In this document: positions 56,000-64,000 of the stretch, piece by piece
Position numbering within the stretch: the stretch's first letter is position 1
How the letters are laid out: every line of letters begins with the position of its first letter
Assembly: GCA_025594325.1 (NCBI GenBank)
Contig: JANHCV010000002.1
Coordinates: 2,170,001 to 2,234,000, forward strand
Source of the DNA: Blastocladiella emersonii ATCC 22665
Lineage: Eukaryota > Blastocladiomycota > Blastocladiomycetes > Blastocladiales > Blastocladiaceae
Direction of reading: 5' to 3'
Length of the DNA: 64,000 nucleotides
Translations under genes and position numbers: made by a program
Notes under the pieces: model-generated
Databases searched by the model: none
Told to the model about the DNA's origin: nothing
Seen by the model: the letters and a program-made list of their open reading frames with translations, nothing else

Positions 56000-58900
56000 A
56001 TGTCGTCGTCGTCGCAGCACCCGCCGCCGTCTGACGCGTCCGCATCCATGGCGGCCCCACCCCCAGGCACTTTCCACCCGCCCGGAATGCTCCCCTTCCC
56101 GCAACCTTCTGCAGGCTTCACTATGAACCAAAATAACGCGTCCTCAAACAATATGGGCCGCGGCGACGCGCGTGGGAACGCGGTTCCCACGTCCCCCGCT
56201 CATGCGTCGCGCGAGTCCGCCGCCTCACACACCGCCATCCACAACGTCGGTCGTGCCCGCATGCACAACAGCTTCCTCCGCATCCGCTTTGATTACTTCC
56301 ACGGCATCCCCAACCCGAAGCTCGCGATCCGTCTCGCTGCAGGCGCCGTGGCGTTGCACGGCCTGGAGATTTCTTACCGCACCGACCTCGCTGGGGTCCA
56401 GTGGATCTTCTTCCACGCCGTCAACCCGGTCCAGCACCAGAACCTCGCCGCCGCCACTCTGAACATCCCGAATGTCGTTGCGTTTCAGTTTGAATCAGTC
56501 ACCCCTGATGACACGAACGGCCCCTGGACCAGCCTCAAGATTACTCGCATCACCCGTGATGTCCCCCGCGACGAGATCGTTGCTGTTCTCCGCGGAGCGG
56601 GCTTCGAGACGCACTTTATTGGATTCCGTGGCAAGAAGACCGCCGCTACGAAGTGGGCGATCGTACTTGGTCAGAATCGCGCGGCCGCCGCTAACCTTGT
56701 CACTGCTCGCGCTCATATCATTCACGGTACGCAGGTGCAGATCTGGAACGTTGCTGACAATGTAGCTGAAATCCTCGAGGAGGAGAAATCGCGTTCGCTT
56801 CTTCTGTGCGGGCTCCCGCGCAACACGTTCATCAAGGACTACCGTCTCTCTTTCCTCGCCAACCACGGCGCGGTCACTTGGTCCGTTTCCCGCCCCGCTT
56901 CTGGCCTGCCGCCGCGCACCGCGTGGGTCGTCTTCAAGTCGCAGGAGGCCCGCAACGAGGCTCGCAAGGTTGCGTTCCGGCTTGATGGCTGCGTGCTCAC
57001 CTGGGCCGCCCCGGGTGAGAAGAACTGTTTCACGTGCGGCGACGCCACACACCTGGCCGCGGCCTGCCCGCTCAAGCCCGCCGCCCCGGCTCGCCGCCCT
57101 GCTCCCTCCAAGAGCAACGCTGCTCCCACGCGCGGTCGCCAGGCCGCAGCCCCTGCTACTCCCCGCAATGGATCGCCCGCTTGCACCCCCTCTCAGAAGG
57201 GCAAGGGCCGCCGCACCGCGTCGCAGGTTCCTGGCGCCACTTTTGTGATCACCAAATCGGCGACCGCGTCGCCCTCCGAGGCCGCTTCCACGCGTGCTGC
57301 GTCCCGCGGCTCGAGCCCGCGGCGCCAGCACGTCTCGTACTCTCAGGCCGTCGTTTCTGGCCAGTCCTCCGCCGCCACACTTGCGCTTGGGGAGCGCGTC
57401 CGCATGCTTGAGCAGGAGAACCAGCTCCTGAAGGCCAAGGTTTCTGATCTCACCAAGGAGAATGCTCGCCTTCAGGCGGAGCGCCGTGCTGACATTGAGG
57501 CGGCGGTTGCGATGGTTGAGAAGCGCAACCAGTCCATCCTTGCCACGCTGGGCAAGCTTGCCTCGACCATGGACGAGTTCGCTCGCTCGCCCAGCAGCCC
57601 GCTCGCGCCGATCGCTGACAGTCTTGCTAACATTGCTTCCTCGCTTGAGGCTACCGAGGCGGCAACGTTGCTGCTGCCTGACTTTGCCCCATCTGACAAA
57701 TCGAATGCTGACGCTGTTATGAGCAAAGCCCCGCCGCCCTCATCAGAGGCCCCCTCTTCTTCCACAATTAGCGAGTCCTCGTCGTCTGGGGAGGAGGGCG
57801 AGGAAGACGATCTCATGCCGCCGCCCGCCGTCGCCGCTGCTGCTGCTGCGGCTCCCTCTGCAGCCGCGGTCATTCCGCCGCTCACCGTCCAGACGGCTGC
57901 CCAGCATCGGCCCAAGGCCCACGGTTTGACAAAGACCGCCGCGCGCACTGCTTCTGATTCGCCTGTCACGGCGGACCGCGCTCACCTGCCCAAGGCTCCC
58001 AAAGTTGCGTTCAGCAGTAACGCCAGTGAGAGTCCCGCTGCCGCCACCGCTTCCTCGCTGAACAATGGCAAGGCCCCAGTTCGCTCCTCCTCCAAGACTC
58101 GTGGGGGGGGGGGGGGGGGGGGGAGCGAGCGGTCAGTAATGGCCGCGCCCTGCGAGCATTCTCCCCGCCCGTTCAACGTGCTCTGCCAGAACGTGAGCAG
58201 TCGCATCAAGGCTGGCGCTTACCTCAGCCTTGTTGAGCACACTAACAGTTTTGATATTTCCGTTGACGCACTCTTCATTTCAGAAACGAGACTAACACCT
58301 ACTTCGTACGCATTGCTCAAGGCTGGCCTTGGGCGGCAGCTTGAGATAGATTGGACAACGCGGTGGTCCAGCCACAGCTCTGCTGTGGGTCACGGCGGCT
58401 GTGCACTGTTTATCCGCTGGGACTTTGAGCCGTTCAGCGGCGGCTGGTTTGCGATCCCAGGTCTCGCCATGGCGGCTGTTCTACAGCGGCCGCGGCTGGG
58501 ACCACTTGTTCTGATTTCTGTTTACTTCCCCCCGCACAACGGCGCGCACGAGGAGCTGAAGGAGCTCGCCGCATTCATTCGCCAACGCGTGCGCGCTGGC
58601 TGCGACTTCATCCTTGGGGGCGACCTCAATGTGGTGAGCAGCTGCCGCAGTCGCGACTTTGTTGACTTTCTGGTCAGCGAATTTGGCGCAGTGGAAGTGG
58701 GCGCGTATTTTGGTGTGAACGCGCCCACGCACTGTTGCGGGGGTCGGCTGGACCTCATGTTCGCTACAGAGGGCGCGCTTGGGTGCTCTCGGCGGTATTC
58801 ACTGGTCGACCTTGACCATGGGACAACGATTGCGGCTGGAGGCCACGGCCCTCCTGTCGCTTTTGTTGAGGCCAGTTCCCCATGGAAGCGTGGTGGTTTC

Positions 58901-61900
58901 AATCACCGTGGCGTGTTGCTTGAGACGGTCGGCGCTGCCTGCTTTGACCGCAAGATGGTGGCTTGGGTCCAGGTGGGTCTGGACAAGGCTGGCCGGGTCT
59001 TGCGGGCGGCGTGGCGCCCCTCTGAGGAAGCCATGGAAAAGTTTGCAAGGGGCGTTTCCGCCCGCCTAGCTGCGGCGGATCCCGCCGCTGCCCAAGTCTC
59101 CGTGGAGTCACAGTGGGACTGCATTTGTGACGCTCAGACCCACGTCGCCCTTAGCATCCATCTCCTACGCTACAGGGCGGATGGGAAACAAGCAAGGGCT
59201 AACAAAAACGATCGCTACGTACGTTCAGATCTACACGAGGCCAAGATGCAGCTCTTGTGGGAGTGGAAGCGCGCTGAGTTCGCTGAGCCAATGCCCGCCG
59301 TGGCCCACACGCTCGTTCAGGAGCTCAGACAGAACATGGAGGCGCTCCTCGCGCGGCCTCCCAAGTCGCAATTTCGGATGGCACGTACGCGCATCACCCA
59401 TGCTTGCGCCCGCAACGCCGCTGCCAAGGAGGAGGAGCGGATCCAGGCGGCGGTGCAGCAGCGCAAGCAGCTCTTCAGCAGCAATTTGCGCGTGGCGCTC
59501 AACTTGATCATGAGCCGCAAGCGTGTGAACGCGACCATTGACTTTTACCACGGCCCTGACGACAAGTCGACCATCCGCGATCCCATCAAGGTCAATCGGC
59601 GGGTCGCCCAGGAGGTGGGTGGCTGGTTTGACCGCGTGGACATTCCGCCGTTGTCTCCAGAGTGGGCCGCCGCTTTCGCCCCGCTCAAGCCCGTTGACCC
59701 GTCAATCTGGGACTCGCTGATGCTGCCCATCTTGGCAGACGAGCTGGACAACGCGCTCAAGGCGGTCCACCCCAATCGCGCGCCTGGCCCGTCCGGCATC
59801 ACATACCACTTCCTGCGTGACTCTGGTCCTCGCGCGTGGGCTGAGCTCTTGCACTTGTTCAACAATGTGCTCCGCACGGGCGTTGCGCCCCTGCAGTGGC
59901 ACAAAGGCTCCATCTACCTGATCCCCAAAACCAACGCAGGCTACACGGGCACCGCTGTGGCGATGCGGCCCATCACGCTCATGGAGACTGCGTCAAAGCT
60001 GTTCATGAAGATCCTTGTCTTGCACATTATGCCCGTGCTTGTCCAACATGACGTGCTGCGCGGCGCAAAGTACTCTGTTCTCCCTGGAACTGACACGGCT
60101 GTCCCAATCCAGCTCCTCTCGTCTGCCATTGACCACGCGCACGACATGGACCAGCCGCTGTACGTATACTTTGAGGATAAGAGCAAGGCGTTTGACACGG
60201 TGCCGCACCAGATCCTGCGGCTGGCGCTGCGCCGCATCCGCCTGCCTGAGCCGTTCGTTGAGTTGTACTGCACGCAGTTCCTTGAGGGTTGCACATTGCG
60301 CGTGATCACAGCGTATGGGCTCACTGAACCAATCCCGTGCCTGCGCGGCGTGCCCCAGGGCGCCGTTGAGTCTCCGCTAATGTGGTCCTGTCTCTACAAT
60401 CCCCTCCTTTGTCATGATTCACTTGTTTGCGCAACAGACGCATTCCCCCTCACTCCCTATGCAGGTCGTGGCAATTTCAAGACTGCGTTTGTTCCGTCAG
60501 GTTCCCTTCCGCGTAGGCGTCTTTTTCCAGGCAACGAGAACCGCTCGCTCATCAAGCTCAAGAACCTGTCGTTTGTGGACAACGCGGCCTTCTTTGCCTG
60601 CACACCGGAAGGTCTCCGCCGCACCGTCAGCGGCGTTGACTCTTTCAATTTGGCGTGCGGCATTCGCTCCAATGCCGCCAAGGGCGCGATCCTTGCAATT
60701 GGTGCAAAGCAGGCCCCCGTCATTGAGTCCAATGGCGTCGAGATACCAAGGATTTCGAGCGATGGAGCGTTTCGCTACCTGGGCGTCTTCCTCAATGGCT
60801 CGGGCAAGGGCGGACCGGCCATGTCGTCAATGAGGGAGACGTTTGGGCGCGCGATGCTCTCGCTGCAAAACAAGAAGACCACCGCCAAGATGGCCGTGTA
60901 CGTGCTCAACGCGGTCGTCTGGCCGGCCATGGTGTACCGCTTGCGCAATTTCGTTCCCAAGCTCCAGCACCTGCAAAAGTGGGACGCGTCCGCGCGTGCG
61001 CTGATCCGCAAGAAGCTGCACGTTGCGAGCGCGTTCCACGCCTCGGCGCTCCACCACCCTGACGTTCTTGCGCTCGCGTCCATCGAGGAGCAGGTGACGC
61101 GGTACCACATGAAGGCGGTGATTTCTTCTCTCAACCATCGCGACCTTACCATCCGAACGGCCGTCCGCTGCTCGCTCTCCGCTCTTCAGACTTATCTCAC
61201 GGTCCCTTACTCGCCGCTTGCCGTCCCTACCAGCAAGTGGACCGCGGAGGCGCCGTGCTACTTTGGTGGCCTGCTCAAACTCATGCGGGTCCGCCGCCTC
61301 GCAATTGCCGATCTTAGCGGCGAGTACACCATTGGCGACCCGACCACGGACTTGCCAATCCGCCAGCTTGTCCCGTGGGGCGCGATCCCGCTCACTGTCC
61401 GCCGAGCCATGCGCGGCTACTTCATATCGCGCATGTCACAGTTGATCGAGTCCCGCTCACTCTCAGATGGCATTGACTTTCGGTTTGCAGATCTCATGCT
61501 TTCTGGCCGCAACAATCCAGCAACCAAGGGTCGCAAGGACGTTCCAGATCGCACAAGCTTCATCAACCTTGCAGCTCAGCTCCTCCAAGTTTACCTCAAC
61601 GACACTCAAGCCCAACAACAGTGGGGCCCATGCGCAATGCAATGCGTGCGTGAGCCCTACCCAGGACCCCGCCACAACAATCAAGCAGTTCATCAAGCTC
61701 CAACCATCAACATCCGCAACGCCTTCACCTCTGGCCTCCGCGTGATGCAAGTCCTGGCTCAGGCGGGCCCGCTCGACCTCAATCCCGCGCTGGTGCCAGT
61801 CTTCACGGACGGCTCCATGGTGCCAGCCGCGGATGGGGCCAGGTCGTCCCGCCTTGGAGCGGGCGTGTGGTTCCCAACGCTTGGTGTCCGTCTGTCAGCG

Positions 61901-63043
61901 CGCGTCTCGCCTGGCGTAGCTTCTTCTACGCGAGCCAAGGCGTGGGCGATGGCGCTTGCGGTCGCCGCAGCACCACAGCGCTTGCGGATCCACATCTACT
62001 CTGACTCCCAGGCCACCATTGCAACGGCCATCCGCGTCACGTCGTTCCTTTCCTCCTCCTCGTCTGATTCTGGCTTTCCTTCTTCCCTCAGTTCTAGCGA
62101 TGCATGGTCGTTTGCAGTGGCGGCCGCGCGCGCCCGCCGTGTGACCTTTTTGCTCTCCTGGGTCCGCGGGCACGCGGGCGTTGAGGGGAATGAGATCGCC
62201 AACGAGCTCGCTGCTGATGGGGCCGGTCTGGCCCAAGAGCTCGTCCTCGCTCCCCCCTTCGCCAAACAGATCCGGTTAGATGTTCAGCATGTGTTGCACT
62301 TTGATGACGTTCCTGTTCCAATTCCCTCCACCGCGTTCCTCAAGTTCCTGTCCACTGCACGTTGCGAGGCCACCCTTCGCTCCAAGTCCTCTCTCCTCTC
62401 CTCCCTCCTCTCCTCCCCTGACCCCGAAGAGCACCCAGACATGACCGCGACCTCCATGGCCATTGGCTCCGGCTCCCGCCCGCTTGATAAGCGCACGTCC
62501 AGCGCAGCGAACCACAACATTGTCTACCGAGTGCGCCACCTGCTTGGGATCACACCCACTCGCTCACTACTGCACGCTCGCCACCCTACTCTAGTCACGT
62601 CACAGGTGTGTCCTAGGTGCCGAGCAGCCGACGACGACGGAAGTCACTGGATGATCTGCACAGGTAACGCCGCGGCTGTGTCCGCTGCGCTGGGCTCTGC
62701 CCAAAAGTCTGTTGAGCGCTTCGCTCGCCGCGCCGCCGCCTCTGTTGCCGCCGCAGCCGCCGCAAAACGACCACTTGAATCTTCTACTACACCACCAACA
62801 CCACCACCACCACCCGCTCCGTTTTCTCCTGTCCATGGCGAGGACCTCAGCACGCCCAGCTACACCATGGTCAGCAAGTCCGTTGCTGGCGCAACGCGGT
62901 CCCTTGCTTTGTTTGGCCGTCGCCTCCTCGCCTCCATCTGGCGCGACCCCGCCGCTCTGTCTCGCCTCGCCGGCTGCGTTGTACGCGCCTGCGACGTCGC
63001 CTTCGCCTCCCACTCGCTCCAACTCGACTGCGACCTTGCTTGA
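56000..63043 (+). CDS. LINE polyprotein: Gag-like CCHC, AP endonuclease, reverse transcriptase, RNase H, zinc motif
   Basis: Single ORF of 2347 residues from ATG 56000 (gccaaaATG). Residues 1-700 are ORF1-like, with a CCHC knuckle near 347 (CFTCGDATHLAAACP) and a coiled coil near 465-530. A 21-G run (58103-58123) encodes seven Gly just before the endonuclease. The endonuclease at about 718-960 keeps ISETRL, GGDLNV and LDHGTT. The RT at about 1240-1560 keeps APGPSGI, the motif A Asp in DKSKAFDTV and PQGAVESPL, but motif C reads SFVDNAAFF, not the usual xxDD. RNase H at about 1933-2085 keeps FTDGS, YSDSQA and WVRGHAG. It has Lys in STRAKAW where Glu is usual and Asn in GNEIAN where Asp is usual. 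A zinc motif (CPRCRAADDDGSHWMIC) is near 2205. Function: target-primed reverse transcription. Confidence 0.93.
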   Translation: MSSSSQHPPPSDASASMAAPPPGTFHPPGMLPFPQPSAGFTMNQNNASSNNMGRGDARGNAVPTSPAHASRESAASHTAIHNVGRARMHNSFLRIRFDYFHGIPNPKLAIRLAAGAVALHGLEISYRTDLAGVQWIFFHAVNPVQHQNLAAATLNIPNVVAFQFESVTPDDTNGPWTSLKITRITRDVPRDEIVAVLRGAGFETHFIGFRGKKTAATKWAIVLGQNRAAAANLVTARAHIIHGTQVQIWNVADNVAEILEEEKSRSLLLCGLPRNTFIKDYRLSFLANHGAVTWSVSRPASGLPPRTAWVVFKSQEARNEARKVAFRLDGCVLTWAAPGEKNCFTCGDATHLAAACPLKPAAPARRPAPSKSNAAPTRGRQAAAPATPRNGSPACTPSQKGKGRRTASQVPGATFVITKSATASPSEAASTRAASRGSSPRRQHVSYSQAVVSGQSSAATLALGERVRMLEQENQLLKAKVSDLTKENARLQAERRADIEAAVAMVEKRNQSILATLGKLASTMDEFARSPSSPLAPIADSLANIASSLEATEAATLLLPDFAPSDKSNADAVMSKAPPPSSEAPSSSTISESSSSGEEGEEDDLMPPPAVAAAAAAAPSAAAVIPPLTVQTAAQHRPKAHGLTKTAARTASDSPVTADRAHLPKAPKVAFSSNASESPAAATASSLNNGKAPVRSSSKTRGGGGGGGSERSVMAAPCEHSPRPFNVLCQNVSSRIKAGAYLSLVEHTNSFDISVDALFISETRLTPTSYALLKAGLGRQLEIDWTTRWSSHSSAVGHGGCALFIRWDFEPFSGGWFAIPGLAMAAVLQRPRLGPLVLISVYFPPHNGAHEELKELAAFIRQRVRAGCDFILGGDLNVVSSCRSRDFVDFLVSEFGAVEVGAYFGVNAPTHCCGGRLDLMFATEGALGCSRRYSLVDLDHGTTIAAGGHGPPVAFVEASSPWKRGGFNHRGVLLETVGAACFDRKMVAWVQVGLDKAGRVLRAAWRPSEEAMEKFARGVSARLAAADPAAAQVSVESQWDCICDAQTHVALSIHLLRYRADGKQARANKNDRYVRSDLHEAKMQLLWEWKRAEFAEPMPAVAHTLVQELRQNMEALLARPPKSQFRMARTRITHACARNAAAKEEERIQAAVQQRKQLFSSNLRVALNLIMSRKRVNATIDFYHGPDDKSTIRDPIKVNRRVAQEVGGWFDRVDIPPLSPEWAAAFAPLKPVDPSIWDSLMLPILADELDNALKAVHPNRAPGPSGITYHFLRDSGPRAWAELLHLFNNVLRTGVAPLQWHKGSIYLIPKTNAGYTGTAVAMRPITLMETASKLFMKILVLHIMPVLVQHDVLRGAKYSVLPGTDTAVPIQLLSSAIDHAHDMDQPLYVYFEDKSKAFDTVPHQILRLALRRIRLPEPFVELYCTQFLEGCTLRVITAYGLTEPIPCLRGVPQGAVESPLMWSCLYNPLLCHDSLVCATDAFPLTPYAGRGNFKTAFVPSGSLPRRRLFPGNENRSLIKLKNLSFVDNAAFFACTPEGLRRTVSGVDSFNLACGIRSNAAKGAILAIGAKQAPVIESNGVEIPRISSDGAFRYLGVFLNGSGKGGPAMSSMRETFGRAMLSLQNKKTTAKMAVYVLNAVVWPAMVYRLRNFVPKLQHLQKWDASARALIRKKLHVASAFHASALHHPDVLALASIEEQVTRYHMKAVISSLNHRDLTIRTAVRCSLSALQTYLTVPYSPLAVPTSKWTAEAPCYFGGLLKLMRVRRLAIADLSGEYTIGDPTTDLPIRQLVPWGAIPLTVRRAMRGYFISRMSQLIESRSLSDGIDFRFADLMLSGRNNPATKGRKDVPDRTSFINLAAQLLQVYLNDTQAQQQWGPCAMQCVREPYPGPRHNNQAVHQAPTINIRNAFTSGLRVMQVLAQAGPLDLNPALVPVFTDGSMVPAADGARSSRLGAGVWFPTLGVRLSARVSPGVASSTRAKAWAMALAVAAAPQRLRIHIYSDSQATIATAIRVTSFLSSSSSDSGFPSSLSSSDAWSFAVAAARARRVTFLLSWVRGHAGVEGNEIANELAADGAGLAQELVLAPPFAKQIRLDVQHVLHFDDVPVPIPSTAFLKFLSTARCEATLRSKSSLLSSLLSSPDPEEHPDMTATSMAIGSGSRPLDKRTSSAANHNIVYRVRHLLGITPTRSLLHARHPTLVTSQVCPRCRAADDDGSHWMICTGNAAAVSAALGSAQKSVERFARRAAASVAAAAAAKRPLESSTTPPTPPPPPAPFSPVHGEDLSTPSYTMVSKSVAGATRSLALFGRRLLASIWRDPAALSRLAGCVVRACDVAFASHSLQLDCDLA
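58103..58123 (+). repeat. 21-base G homopolymer inside the LINE ORF
   Basis: An uninterrupted run of 21 G after cgt, encoding seven glycines. It is followed by an ATG in the same frame at 58139, just before the endonuclease domain. Confidence 0.9.
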
Positions 63044-63970
63044 CCCATCCTCGCAGCCATCACGTCCGTCGCCTCCCAATCCCTCTGGCGCGGCGCCTGG
63101 CTCTCTCACTCTGCTGGCTGCGCCAAGGCCAACCCACTCAATTTTTCTGAAGCTCCGCTGCGCAAGCCGCGTGAGCGGGCCCGCCGCCCATTTGGCCAGC
63201 CCATTGCCACACTCGAGTTCATCAACTGCCACCACTACTGCTCTCGCTGTCTGAGCTCGCTCCATTCCCACGTCCCCAACCCGTCTGGGCGTGAAGAAGA
63301 CCCGCCAGTGTGCCCACCGTCCACCGCGGCCCAGGCGGCTCTTGTTGCAGATCCCTCTGTCCAACTTTGGCTGCTCGGTTCCCCAAGGCACATCCAGTGA
63401 TGTGACTAGACCAAAGATCGGCGCAGTTGATGCAAGTCCAGCAGCACCAGGTGTTTGCGCGCAGTACTGACTCATCCACTTTCTCTCGTTCTGACAACAA
63501 TGAAACGCATGATCCGCCACTGAATGGCGCTGACGCACAGAAGAAAAAGAAGGAGAAAAACAAAAAGAAAAGAAACGCGAAAGAAGAACGTCCGCACAAA
63601 AAGATGGAAAAACATCTGACGAACCTCACAGGCTGTGCCCAATACCACAGCACTGCCACTGGTCCATTGGCATGTCCTCGCGCTTTAGCTGGTCACGCCA
63701 GCGTGTCTCTCTGCTCGGTCTCTCTTTACTGCTCTTCGTTCGCTCTCTTAGCTCGCTGCTCAAGCTCGCTCTCTCTTCGCCTCGTTTGCCAATCTCTCTT
63801 GTACTCCCCTCTCCTCCCACAATTCTTCCCCCTATGCTCCTCGACGTGCACGGTCCGGGCTTGTCGTACTGCGGCTTGCCCACAAAAAGGCTACTGCCCG
63901 TTGCACAGTGGATATTCTGCTTGCAGTTCACAACCGCTGTTAAGGAATAAATGCATTGGTCCCAAAAAAA
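63044..63970 (+). other. LINE 3' untranslated region
   Basis: It contains an A-rich stretch (63538-63605), a T/C-rich stretch (63700-63830), an aataaa near 63947 and a terminal A7. No further coding potential was recognised. Confidence 0.6.
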
Positions 63971-63989
63971 CCATCGCGGCCAAAACTGC
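63971..63989 (+). repeat. Target-site duplication, right copy
   Basis: Identical over 19 bases to 55865-55883 and directly after the A7 tail. The flanking bases differ (gtcac on the left copy belongs to the element; cttcg on the right is genomic). Confidence 0.92.
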
Positions 63990-64000
63990 CCTTCGCACAT

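Larger units (their letters stand above)
55884..63970 (+). mobile_element. Full-length non-LTR retrotransposon (LINE), 8.1 kb, single ORF
   Basis: The element is bounded by perfect 19-bp target-site duplications and ends in a short A7 tail (gtcccaaaaaaa). A 5' leader of 116 bp precedes a 2347-codon ORF, and a 3' untranslated region of about 927 bp follows, with an aataaa near 63947. The domain order CCHC, endonuclease, RT, RNase H, zinc motif is that of fungal Tad-like or I-group LINEs. The exact clade needs a tree. The uninterrupted ORF and perfect duplications indicate a young insertion. Confidence 0.93.

Noticed and set aside
1-64000. CRISPR arrays, operons, riboswitches or other bacterial features
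   Set aside because: Intron-bearing eukaryotic genes throughout; no spacer-repeat pattern was seen.

Overview
The window is nuclear DNA of a GC-rich eukaryote, most likely an early-diverging zoosporic fungus (chytrid or blastocladiomycete grade; the exact taxon is an inference). The evidence is short introns with GTRCG donors and TAG acceptors, a Tup1 corepressor, a WOPR (Gti1/Pac2) regulator, a Tps2-type trehalose phosphatase, and a WDR87/97-like protein of the kind tied to motile cilia. Reading frames across introns were checked by phase arithmetic and by family similarity from memory. No search was run.

Layout. Positions 1-27.5 kb are gene-dense and single-copy: a 9-exon WD40 ciliary-type protein (97-5924), the NatB catalytic subunit NAA20 (minus, 6853-5986), a very large redox fusion of peroxidase-like, DOMON, cytochrome b561, cytochrome b5 and b5-reductase domains (7646-12857), an FAD amine-oxidase-like protein (minus), Tup1, a C12orf4/FERRY3-like protein with an inserted UBA domain (minus), a Tps2-type trehalose-phosphate phosphatase that starts 173 bp away from it on the other strand, and a membrane RING-H2 ubiquitin ligase.

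From 27.5 kb on, genes thin out and relics accumulate. There is a Gly/Tyr/Asp/Ser repeat protein (31651-32424), a WOPR transcription factor (minus, 41428-38557), and three minus-strand paralogues of a membrane sensor that looks like a degenerate histidine kinase. One is intact (50942-48076), one carries two frameshifts (about 47844-44553) and one is an internally deleted two-exon miniature (33770-33092). Decayed leucine-rich-repeat, chitin-binding-like and unidentified exons lie between them.

The right 13 kb is mobile DNA: Helitron Rep/PIF1-helicase remains (51.2-53.4 kb), a 5'-truncated LINE relic, a 15-bp minisatellite and a 19-bp inverted repeat. It ends with a complete 8.1-kb LINE (55884-63970) with one 2347-codon ORF and perfect 19-bp target-site duplications. 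Its RT and RNase H catalytic acids appear changed, and a 21-G tract sits where ORF1 would normally pass into ORF2.

The items most worth following up are the redox fusion whose peroxidase domain seems to lack its haem histidines, the pseudo-histidine-kinase family with its spliced miniature, and the LINE.
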